Source: Ruania zhangjianzhongii (lineage in GTDB: Bacteria; Actinomycetota; Actinomycetes; Actinomycetales; Beutenbergiaceae). Taken from it: 64,000 nucleotides of DNA. Position numbers and translations under genes: made by a program. The stretch spans positions 4,144,882 to 4,208,881 of the forward strand of contig NZ_CP042828.1 of NCBI RefSeq assembly GCF_008000995.1, given 5' to 3'. How positions within the stretch are numbered: position 1 is the stretch's first letter; each line of letters opens with the position of its first letter. Shown here piece after piece: positions 18,309-26,319 of this stretch. Under the pieces are notes generated by a model. That model ran no database searches, was not told the origin of the DNA, and was given only the letters and a program-made list of their open reading frames with translations.

Positions 18309-19231
18309 CGGATGTCTTCGGTGTTCGCTCGACTTGATGCGTCGCGGTCCCAACCACGGTGGCCCTGGCGCCAGGTTCGGAGTGCGCGCCGACGCGCCAG
18401 CAGGGTCAGGACTGTGTACCAGCCTGCGTCGATGGCGCTGCGCGGACCGCGGACGGATCGCAGCAGCGCTCGACCGCGCGAGGACGCCTCGTCAGTAGCG
18501 CCGAGCTCGAGGACGCCGCGACGACGACGGGCCAGGACGGCGACCAGGTCGGCAGCGTTCCGGGGCGTCCGGACGCGCATCGGAGCGGTGGCGACCACCC
18601 GTTTCTCGCTGGCGTGGAACTGTTCGTCGAACCACGAGTCATCGGCGATGACATCAGCAAACCTGCCAAACCGGCGGTGGCCCTTCTCGGTGGTCGCATA
18701 CCCTCCGGCGCCCCACAGCCGAGCGGGTGGAGCGGGAATGCGACTCCGGGCCCGGTAGTACGCGCGCACCGGGATGCTCACGCCGATCGCGTCATAGACA
18801 TACCTTGCCCGAGCAGCGAGCACGCCGGGCTGTGCGAGTGCGGCGAACACGGCGAGCACGCTGTGTGGGTCAGCGTCGATATCCGCGTCGAGATACAGCC
18901 GCGGCCACGCTGTCGCTGCGTCATCACCGAGATTCATCGCTACCGTCTTTGACGCCTGATCGGTCTCGATCACCTGAACGCCGGCAAACTCACGGGCGAT
19001 CTCGGCGGTGTCATCGGTGCACCCGTTACAGGCCACGATGACTTCCATGCCCTCGACGGCAGTCAGCGGGGCGAGAGCGCGCAAAGTGCGAGCGATGACT
19101 GCGGCCTCGTTGTGCGCCGGAACGATGACCGCGCCGTCAGCGGAGGTCGGGAGTGGCCCCGCTGCGAACTCGGGCATGCGCCGGAACTCCACGGACCCGT
19201 CCTTCGGGTACTCAGACACACCTGGGGCCAT
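18305..19231 (-). CDS. Glycosyltransferase family 2
   Basis: 308 residues. GT-A fold: VIVPAHNEAAVIARTLRAL at residues 35-53, VIVACNGCTDDTAEIA, and the metal/nucleotide site YLDADIDADP. The C-terminal part has a basic, partly hydrophobic end that may lie on the membrane. It adds a sugar to the lipid-linked repeat unit; donor unknown. It overlaps the GMC gene by 4 bases and lies 97 bp after the Wzy-like gene. Confidence 0.88.
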   Translation of the reverse strand: MAPGVSEYPKDGSVEFRRMPEFAAGPLPTSADGAVIVPAHNEAAVIARTLRALAPLTAVEGMEVIVACNGCTDDTAEIAREFAGVQVIETDQASKTVAMNLGDDAATAWPRLYLDADIDADPHSVLAVFAALAQPGVLAARARYVYDAIGVSIPVRAYYRARSRIPAPPARLWGAGGYATTEKGHRRFGRFADVIADDSWFDEQFHASEKRVVATAPMRVRTPRNAADLVAVLARRRRGVLELGATDEASSRGRALLRSVRGPRSAIDAGWYTVLTLLARRRALRTWRQGHRGWDRDASSRANTEDIR

Positions 19232-19328
19232 CCGGAATCACCCGCCATCGAGATGCACTCGGACGAGTGAGACAGTACTCCGGATGGTCTCCCTCCGGGT
19301 GCGTATACGGAACTCGTCGCTCAGCTGA

Positions 19329-20888
19329 TCACCTCGAGTTCCTCGCCAACAGCGGGCCCCTGGCCATGCCAGCCCGCAGCCGCCTGCGGATGTCGGCCAT
19401 CAGGGGGCTGGTGACGAACCGGTCGCCGGGTGCTGCCAGCTGCAGCGGAGAGTGCACGGTGATCCCTACTATTCGGTGCAGCGCGCCGATGGCCCCGAAG
19501 ATGATGAACATGGTCCCCACGAACGTCGAGAAGGAGAACGAGTCGAACGTGCCACTTGCCATGAGTGCAGCCGGAAGAGTGGCCGCCAGCGCCTGACCCA
19601 AGTGGCGCGTCTCCTGATCCTTGGCTCGCAGTCGAACGCTCCGCGCCAGCAGATACGGCACGAAGAACAGCATGACGAGGCCGAACAGCCCGAGAACCCC
19701 ACCGGCCAGCAAGGTCATGTACAGCTGGTTGTCCAGCAGGATGTATCGCTCTGGGGTGACCATCCCGGCGCCACGGCCGAGCCAGGGTCGCAAGGACCAG
19801 AGGTCAATCACGTAGTCGGTGCGGGCAATCCGGTCCTGCACGCTCGGGTCATTATCCGCGTTCAGAAACAATCCCTTGATCGTTCCCAGTACCCCTCGGT
19901 TCACGACGTGGAAGGCAGCCGTCGCAAGGATCGCGATCACCCCTGCGTTGTACCGCTGCCGCCATGGCCAGACCACGGCCAGCATCGACACCGCCACCAT
20001 GACGGTGAGGATCGCTGATCGGGAGATCGAGAAGGGGATACCGGACGCGATGAGGCCGACCGCAACCCACCGCCACACCCGCGTGCGCCCTGGAGGGGAG
20101 AAAAGTGCGTAATGCAGAGCAATCGGAAGCATGAGGGCCAACACCACACCAAACTCAATGTAGTGATTCGCGGTGCTGGCGACTCTGGGGAAGTTGCCGT
20201 CACCGCGAGCGCTGATCCCGATCTGCTCGGCATTGAGATGGAGTCCCGGGATTCGAATGTAGCGAGTCAGATCCACGATGCCGAAGAACTGCAAGGCCCC
20301 GATCAGAGCCATCACCGCCGCGACAAGGACCACGGCGCAAAGCAGGCGATCAACCTCGCGCCGATCCCGCAAACCATCCGACGCTGCCAACGCAACGCCG
20401 GCCATGGCCAGGATGAAGATCAGCCACATGTTGGCGCTGCTCAACTCATCCGGCGTCGGCCCCCGATCCACGCCGATGGCGTATCCGAACAGCTGTAGCG
20501 CCACGAAGCCACAGATGAGCACTCGGATCGGTGCGGTCCCTGAGGGAAGCTGATGCGGCCGGATAGCCGCAACCAACCAGAGGAAGGCGATCATGACACC
20601 GACGGCCACGGATGGACGGCCCGCAGCACCCATCCCACCGATGACAAGCCTGGACGGGATCAGAAACTGCAAGGCCACAAACGCGATCAGCAGGCCCAGC
20701 ACCGTCAATTGTCGACGACGGAGCAGCAGGGGGATCCAGTAGACCCACAGTCGATGGAGAACTGGGGGCACACGCAAAAGTGCGGGTTTCCACTCGTCGT
20801 TCACCGTGCGGGTCCTGCGGTTCCCGGTGATCGCCGGTGCGCGACTGGCCGGAGTCATCGCACGATCAAGCCGCAGTATTCGGATCAC
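19329..20888 (-). CDS. O-antigen ligase/polymerase-like membrane protein (Wzy-type)
   Basis: 519 residues with 10-12 hydrophobic spans and a long extracytoplasmic loop around residues 330-370 (DPSVQDRIARTDYVIDLWSLRPWLGRGAGM), the arrangement of the Wzy/WaaL (O-antigen ligase) family. It would polymerise undecaprenyl-linked repeat units at the outer face of the membrane. The start is uncertain: a GTG at 20888 or an ATG at 20858 are both possible, neither with a strong ribosome site. The gene follows the Wzz-like gene by 24 bp. Confidence 0.82.
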   Translation of the reverse strand: MIRILRLDRAMTPASRAPAITGNRRTRTVNDEWKPALLRVPPVLHRLWVYWIPLLLRRRQLTVLGLLIAFVALQFLIPSRLVIGGMGAAGRPSVAVGVMIAFLWLVAAIRPHQLPSGTAPIRVLICGFVALQLFGYAIGVDRGPTPDELSSANMWLIFILAMAGVALAASDGLRDRREVDRLLCAVVLVAAVMALIGALQFFGIVDLTRYIRIPGLHLNAEQIGISARGDGNFPRVASTANHYIEFGVVLALMLPIALHYALFSPPGRTRVWRWVAVGLIASGIPFSISRSAILTVMVAVSMLAVVWPWRQRYNAGVIAILATAAFHVVNRGVLGTIKGLFLNADNDPSVQDRIARTDYVIDLWSLRPWLGRGAGMVTPERYILLDNQLYMTLLAGGVLGLFGLVMLFFVPYLLARSVRLRAKDQETRHLGQALAATLPAALMASGTFDSFSFSTFVGTMFIIFGAIGALHRIVGITVHSPLQLAAPGDRFVTSPLMADIRRRLRAGMARGPLLARNSR

Positions 20889-20912
20889 GCACGGCGGCGT
20901 GACGACCGGTGA

Positions 20913-21704
20913 TCACGATCGCTCACCGACAGGCGACGTGTCCCGAGAACTGCGTACTTCAGCGTCAGGCCGATCCGGTTCCCGCGGAACTCTCGACGGA
21001 ACTTCCGTCGTGACGCCCTCGGCCGGGTCCACCTCGTTGGCTCGCTCAGCACCATCGTCGGTACGGGCCTCCTCCGCCGAATCAACTAGTTCGTCTGCTC
21101 GTGCTTTGCGCCGACGGCGACGACGCCTGACGAGCCCCACGATGTCATCGAACAGAACAGCGACCACGAGTGCGACGCTTGCGCCGAGGATGCCGATAAT
21201 CGCCTGCACCCGCAGTTTGCCGTCGTAGATCGCCTCAAGCACAGAAGGGGGCGCGAGGACATCGATTCCGTACTGGCTGGAGCTGGGCACCTCCGCCGCA
21301 CTCTGACGGGCAGTCAGTTCTGCCTCGACCATGTCGATGAGGGCTACCCCGGTAGTGACGGCGGTTTCCGGATCGTCTGCCCGCACGGTGAAGTACATGA
21401 TCGTGCTCCGCGACTCTGGGACGACCTCGTACTCGGTGCTCAGCCCTTGTTCGACGATCTGAGCACGGGACTCCGTGCTGTTCAGGACGATGCCGACGGC
21501 CTGGTTCGCCTCTTCGAGCCCGCCGTACGGGTTCGGGACTTCAGTCGCCGCCGTTCCCGGTGTCAACATGATCGTGGCCTGTGCCTCGTACTCCGGCTGG
21601 ATCCCGTTCCCGGCCGTCCAGGCTCCCCACCCGGTCAGGGCCAGTAGGGGCAGCAGGATGTACCAGCGACGCAATGCCGCCAATGTGATCCGCCAGACGT
21701 CCAT
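20913..21704 (-). CDS. Wzz-like polysaccharide chain-length determinant
   Basis: 263 residues. An N-terminal membrane span (~15-32), an extracytoplasmic domain starting YEAQATIMLTPG, and a second span (~170-190, IIGILGASVALVVAVLF) followed by a basic stretch RRRRRRRKARADE and a long acidic, disordered cytoplasmic tail. No Walker motifs, so there is no fused tyrosine kinase. It sets chain length with the Wzy-like polymerase encoded next. First gene of a leftward operon, divergent from the pyruvyl transferase gene. Confidence 0.85.
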   Translation of the reverse strand: MDVWRITLAALRRWYILLPLLALTGWGAWTAGNGIQPEYEAQATIMLTPGTAATEVPNPYGGLEEANQAVGIVLNSTESRAQIVEQGLSTEYEVVPESRSTIMYFTVRADDPETAVTTGVALIDMVEAELTARQSAAEVPSSSQYGIDVLAPPSVLEAIYDGKLRVQAIIGILGASVALVVAVLFDDIVGLVRRRRRRRKARADELVDSAEEARTDDGAERANEVDPAEGVTTEVPSRVPREPDRPDAEVRSSRDTSPVGERS

Positions 21705-21970
21705 CGAGCGCCACCTCTCTCACGTTGCGCATCGTTGCTCTCAACACCGGACATGTTAGGCGCGAAGAGCCTCCACGTTAGCGGTCCGCGCCGGATCCGC
21801 GCAGGAGTTCTCCAGCGACAACACAAGAGGCACATAACAGCACCACAATTTCCTGCGTGGATGCGCCGGTCCACAGCGAAACCGTAGTACAACGAGGGTG
21901 CATGATTTCGGCGCGTGATTCAGGTGTAGAAACGCTACTCAGATGCGTCGCCACCGGCCATACTGGAGCT

Positions 21971-23254
21971 ATGTCCGGGCTTCAGGTAGTACTCGCTGGT
22001 GCCGCTATCGGCAACGGCAACCGGGGCGTCGAGGCGCTCGGGCGTTCCGTTGCGGATGCGATCCAGCGAGACTCGCCGGGGAGTCGGCTCACGATCCTCG
22101 ACGACGGGTGGGGTTGCCGCCCGGACTCGAGCGGTCGCTACCCCGCTGCGGAGATCGAGTATCTCGGCGTCCGTATGTCACGACGGTGGCACCGCCCCGA
22201 GAGCTGGGCACAGATCCGTCTGGCGCAACGGCTCGCTCCGCGACTGAACCCCGCAGCACGTCGGTTTGTCGACGCAGATGCAATCCTCGACATCTCCGCC
22301 GGTGATAGTTTCACCGATCTATACGGCCCCACCCGGCTCGCGTCGGTCTCTGAGCCGAAGGAGGCGGCACTACGCGCCGGTCGGCCGCTGGTCCTGCTGC
22401 CACAAACCTACGGACCGTTCACCACCGCGGACGGCCGGCGGAAAGCCGAACGTTTGGTGCGCGCGTCCGCCATCGCGTACGCCCGAGACGAGTGGAGCTA
22501 CCACCAGCTCCACGACCTCGCCGGTCCCGACGCCGACCTCTCGCGCCTGCGCCAGGGTGTCGACGTCGCCTTCGCGCTTGAGCCTCGTGAACCCGACAGC
22601 GCCACGGTCAGTGCACTGAACGGTCTCGGCGAAGACGTCCGCGCTGGCGTCAACGTGAGCGGACTTCTTCGTGACCGATCCGGCCACGAACGGTTCGGTC
22701 TAGCAGGCAACTACATCGAGACGATGACGAGTCTGGTACGGCGTCTGATTGCCGATGGGGCACAGGTCGTCTTCGTGCCTCATGTCCATCTGCCAGGTGG
22801 CGCCGGCGAGAGTGATGTGGCAGCCATCGAGGCTGTTCGGTCCGGGCTCGACGAGACCGAGGTTGCACGCACCAGCGACATCCCTGCCACCCTGGATGCA
22901 GCCCAGTTGAAGTGGTGCATCTCGCGGATGGACTGGTTCGTCGGCAGCCGGATGCACTCCACGATTGGCTCCCTCTCGACCGGAACACCGACGTTCGGGT
23001 ACGCCTACAGCGACAAGACCCAGGGCGTTTTCGACAGTTGTGGAATGGGATCCGAAGTTGCCGACGCACGTCGCATCGCCGGCGAAGACGCTGTCAACGC
23101 CATGTTCGAGTCGTACGCATCGCGTTCTCGCCTCCGTGCGGAACTCACCCGTTCGATGCCCCCAGTAGTCGAAGAGTCGCAACAACAGCTGCGCGACGTC
23201 CTGGCCACGGTGGCCGGATGGCCCAAATCTGACATTGTGAGTGCGATCGCATGA
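21971..23254 (+). CDS. Polysaccharide pyruvyl transferase family protein
   Basis: 427 residues. The N-terminal GAAIGNGNRGVEALGRSVADAI and the C-terminal SRMHSTIGSLSTGTPTFGYAYSDKTQG match the polysaccharide pyruvyl transferase family (CsaB/ExoV-type), which transfers pyruvate from PEP to a sugar as a ketal. The ATG at 21971 is chosen because the family fold starts at once; earlier in-frame ATGs (21857, 21902) would add residues without similarity. It shares a 4-base overlap with the FrhB-like gene. Pyruvyl ketals would give the polymer acidic groups. Confidence 0.85.
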   Translation: MSGLQVVLAGAAIGNGNRGVEALGRSVADAIQRDSPGSRLTILDDGWGCRPDSSGRYPAAEIEYLGVRMSRRWHRPESWAQIRLAQRLAPRLNPAARRFVDADAILDISAGDSFTDLYGPTRLASVSEPKEAALRAGRPLVLLPQTYGPFTTADGRRKAERLVRASAIAYARDEWSYHQLHDLAGPDADLSRLRQGVDVAFALEPREPDSATVSALNGLGEDVRAGVNVSGLLRDRSGHERFGLAGNYIETMTSLVRRLIADGAQVVFVPHVHLPGGAGESDVAAIEAVRSGLDETEVARTSDIPATLDAAQLKWCISRMDWFVGSRMHSTIGSLSTGTPTFGYAYSDKTQGVFDSCGMGSEVADARRIAGEDAVNAMFESYASRSRLRAELTRSMPPVVEESQQQLRDVLATVAGWPKSDIVSAIA

Positions 23255-24486
23255 ACACCCGCCTCAACAGCATCGATGCCGTGGTCGACGCGCACCTGTG
23301 CACCGGCTGCGGCGTCTGCGCCCACCTGCGACCTGATGCCCTCCGGATGCAAAACATCGACGGCGTCGGTGCACGTCCGCTGCCTATCGTCGGAATCACC
23401 TCTGGCGTCGCTGGCGATGCCCTCGCAGCGTGCCCCGGTCGTTCCCTGGAGCACGAGAAGGTCAGCCTCGAGGGGGCACCGTTCCGCGGCGAGTGGGGTC
23501 CAATCCTCGATCTCTACGAGTGCTGGGCTTCGGACCCCGAGGTTCGACATCGCGGTTCCTCCGGCGGAGTGGTCAGCGCCCTTGCGGCCCACGCGGTCAC
23601 GTCCGGGGCGGCCGTGGGCGCTCTTCAAGTACAGGCACGGAAGGACGCTCCGCTGCTGAACGAAACGCTGCTGAACCGCAGCTACGCGGAGATCGTCTCG
23701 GCAGCCGGGTCGCGGTACTCACCGGCGAGTCCTTGTGAGCGCCTCGATCTGGTCGAGGCAGCCGAGGGGCCATGTGTGGTGGTCGGCAAACCATGCGACA
23801 TCGCCGCGACCCGTGCAGCTGCAGATCGACGCCCGGAACTAGCCGAGAAGGTCGGGCTCACCATCGGGATCTTCTGTGCCGGCACACCGTCGACGGCCGC
23901 GACGGCCGACCTGGTCCGTGGCCTCGGAGCTGACCCTGCGGACGTCGAGCGCCTGGACTACCGAGGCGAAGGCTGGCCCGGTGAGTTCCGTCTCCAGACC
24001 CGATCTGGAGATAGCCACTCGCTCAGTTACGCCGAGTCGTGGGGCTCCTTGACGAAGCGGCGTCAATGGCGGTGCATGATCTGTCCCGACCATACCGGTG
24101 AGTTCGCTGACCTATCCGTTGGCGACCCCTGGTATCGCCGTACCGAGGGGCAGGACGGCCGTTCGCTCGTGGTGGTGCGCACCGAGCGCGGTCGAGCGGC
24201 CCTGCGCCAAGCAATCGCCGACGGCGCAATCGAAGGCGGGCAGCTACCGCTCGACAAGCTTCCCGCATCGCAGCCCAGCCTGGAGTCGAACCGAGGGGCT
24301 CTCTGGGGACGATTGGTCACGCTGCGACTCGCCCGCGTGGGCCGGCCGACCTATCGTGGCCTTCCCACCTTCCGACTCTGGCTCACGCTCAAGCTGGGCC
24401 AGAAGTTGTCCTCGTTCGCAGGCACCATTCGTCGAATAAGAGTGCGGAGCCTGCGCCGACCTGAGTTCGACCGAGAGCAGCGCTGA
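23251..24486 (+). CDS. FrhB-like iron-sulfur oxidoreductase (F420 hydrogenase beta-subunit family)
   Basis: 411 residues. A ferredoxin-like site CTGCGVCAHLRPDAL occurs near residue 16-30, but only one short Cys cluster of the usual 2[4Fe-4S] is complete. The rest resembles the FrhB N- and C-terminal domains (RGSSGGVVSALAAHA, VVGKPCDIAATRAA, WRCMICPDHTGEFADLSVGDPW). The family also includes proteins fixed next to pyruvyl transferases in polysaccharide loci, where the role is not well defined. Start overlaps the upstream stop (ATGA at 23251). Confidence 0.85.
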   Translation: MNTRLNSIDAVVDAHLCTGCGVCAHLRPDALRMQNIDGVGARPLPIVGITSGVAGDALAACPGRSLEHEKVSLEGAPFRGEWGPILDLYECWASDPEVRHRGSSGGVVSALAAHAVTSGAAVGALQVQARKDAPLLNETLLNRSYAEIVSAAGSRYSPASPCERLDLVEAAEGPCVVVGKPCDIAATRAAADRRPELAEKVGLTIGIFCAGTPSTAATADLVRGLGADPADVERLDYRGEGWPGEFRLQTRSGDSHSLSYAESWGSLTKRRQWRCMICPDHTGEFADLSVGDPWYRRTEGQDGRSLVVVRTERGRAALRQAIADGAIEGGQLPLDKLPASQPSLESNRGALWGRLVTLRLARVGRPTYRGLPTFRLWLTLKLGQKLSSFAGTIRRIRVRSLRRPEFDREQR

Positions 24487-24487
24487 C

Positions 24488-25333
24488 GTGTCACATCGGG
24501 CGGACATCCTGATGATCACTTACAAGAGCGCGGGCTACCTTCACCTGAGCCTGCCGAGATTGCTAGAGACCTTGGGAGAACACGACCGAGTCTGGCTCTG
24601 GCACAACGGTGACGACGAGGCCACCATTGAAGCCTTACGACCGTTCACCACCGACTCTCGAGTTCACCGGTACCACCACAGCCGGGAGAACGTGAAACTT
24701 CGCGAGCCCACGACGTGGTTGTGGCGCGAGTCGACGGCACGATTCGTCTCGAAGGTAGACGACGACTGCCGAGTAGCACCGGGATGGCTCGACACCTTCG
24801 CGGATGCTCATGGCACCAATCCCGAGTTTGGCGTCATCGGAAGTTGGCGGCACCCCGAGGAGGACTTCCGCCCGGAGTTGGCCAGGAAGAAGATCCAGAC
24901 TTTCAACGGTGGCCACCAGTTGATGCGCAACCTGTGGGTGCAGGGAAGTGGCTATCTGATGTCTCGCGCCCTCACTGACAGGCACGGCTACCTGGAGCCC
25001 GAAGAATCGTTCACTGGCTACTGCATCCGGCTGGCACGCGCAGGGGCGGTCAACGGTTTCTACTTTCCGTTCGTTCCCGAGGATCACATGGATGACCCGC
25101 GATCCAAGCACACCCTCATCCACACGGACACCGATCTCCGCGAGCGAATGCCGCTGTCGGCCCAGGCGAACGGGGTGCGCACCGTCGCAGAGTGGACCGC
25201 GCAACTTGTGCAGAGTGCCGCGGTACTGCAAAGCGCCTCGCTCGATCCACGGGCTTACGGAGGTTGGCGAAAGAAGCTGAAGTCCGCGCAACGCCGACTG
25301 CGCACCATGAACGGCAGACCCGCCCAGTGGTGA
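24488..25333 (+). CDS. Glycosyltransferase (GT-A fold, family 2-like)
   Basis: 281 residues. The N-terminus DILMITYKSAGYLHLSLPRL and the acidic site VSKVDDDCRVAPGW around residue 95 indicate a GT-A nucleotide-sugar transferase. A GTG start (24488) follows the FrhB-like stop by one base. It acts on the cytoplasmic face in repeat-unit assembly; donor and acceptor are unknown. Confidence 0.8.
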   Translation: MSHRADILMITYKSAGYLHLSLPRLLETLGEHDRVWLWHNGDDEATIEALRPFTTDSRVHRYHHSRENVKLREPTTWLWRESTARFVSKVDDDCRVAPGWLDTFADAHGTNPEFGVIGSWRHPEEDFRPELARKKIQTFNGGHQLMRNLWVQGSGYLMSRALTDRHGYLEPEESFTGYCIRLARAGAVNGFYFPFVPEDHMDDPRSKHTLIHTDTDLRERMPLSAQANGVRTVAEWTAQLVQSAAVLQSASLDPRAYGGWRKKLKSAQRRLRTMNGRPAQW

Positions 25334-26295
25334 TTCAGGAGCCTGTGCTCGCTCCGACCTCCAACGTCGATAGCGCTCACAGTTCACCACCCGACGTTGG
25401 CGTAATCGCGGTGACCTACAACGCTGCAGCAATCATCGAAGATTTCCTCCGTGCTCTCCCGGATGCGCTCTGCGGTATCGACTCCACAGCAGTCACCATC
25501 GTGGACAACGCGTCTGCGGACGGCACCGCCGACTTGGTCGAGAGAATCGCCCCCTGGGTCAGACTCGTCAGGTCTGACGTGAACCTGGGCTACGCAGGAG
25601 GTATCAATCTCGGCTACGAGCGGGGACTCGGTAGTCGCGGTACCTACATCCTGAACCCCGATGCCGTTCCTGCGAGCGGAAGCGTGCGCGTCCTGCTTGA
25701 CGTGATCGAACGTGACCCCACCGTTGGGGTGGTGGCCCCGATGATCCAGAACGCCGAGGGCGGACTCAAATTCTCGCTCCGGCGGGAGCCGACACTGCTT
25801 CGCGCCGTGGGGGAAACCGTGCTCGGCGGACACCGAGCCGCCCGCTTCGCCCCGCTCGGCGACATGATCCGGGATCCCACCGCATACCGTGAAGGCGCCA
25901 CTGCCGACTGGGCGACAGGCGCCGCTATGTTTCTCTCCCGTCAGGCAATCGACGACGTGGGCCTCTGGGATGAGAGCTTCTTCCTCTACTCGGAGGAGAC
26001 CGACTACGCGCTCCGGATGCGTGATGCGGGCCACCGCCTTCACTACACTCCCAGGGCAGCCGTTCAGCACCCGGGTGGCCAGATGAGCAGGTCGCCCTTT
26101 CTCTGGAGCCTGGTGGCGACAAGCCGCATGCGCCTCTACCGGAAGCGACATGGGCCGGTCCGGTCGGCTGCCTACTGGGCCATTCTCGTGGCGAACGAAG
26201 GCATTCGTGCTGCTATGGGTCGCCCGACTCACAGGGCCGCATTCCGAGCGCTGCTCGGCATCGGGGAAGACCCGCGCGCCCAACCCACCTCCTGA
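25330..26295 (+). CDS. Glycosyltransferase family 2, rhamnosyltransferase-like
   Basis: 321 residues. VGVIAVTYNAAAIIEDFLRAL, IVDNASADGTADLV, NLGYAGGINLGYERG and YILNPDAVP are the classic block pattern of WbbL/RfbF-like rhamnosyltransferases. The RFG/WATGA acceptor region (ADWATGAAMFLSRQAIDDVGLWDESFFLYSEETDY) is complete. The start is the GTG at 25330, overlapping the upstream stop by 4 bases (GTGA). dTDP-L-rhamnose is a likely donor because rmlABCD are in the same locus. Ends 24 bp from the convergent asparagine-synthase-like gene. Confidence 0.87.
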   Translation: MIQEPVLAPTSNVDSAHSSPPDVGVIAVTYNAAAIIEDFLRALPDALCGIDSTAVTIVDNASADGTADLVERIAPWVRLVRSDVNLGYAGGINLGYERGLGSRGTYILNPDAVPASGSVRVLLDVIERDPTVGVVAPMIQNAEGGLKFSLRREPTLLRAVGETVLGGHRAARFAPLGDMIRDPTAYREGATADWATGAAMFLSRQAIDDVGLWDESFFLYSEETDYALRMRDAGHRLHYTPRAAVQHPGGQMSRSPFLWSLVATSRMRLYRKRHGPVRSAAYWAILVANEGIRAAMGRPTHRAAFRALLGIGEDPRAQPTS

Positions 26296-26319
26296 CCTAC
26301 GCCCGGTTGGCAGGCGCTG

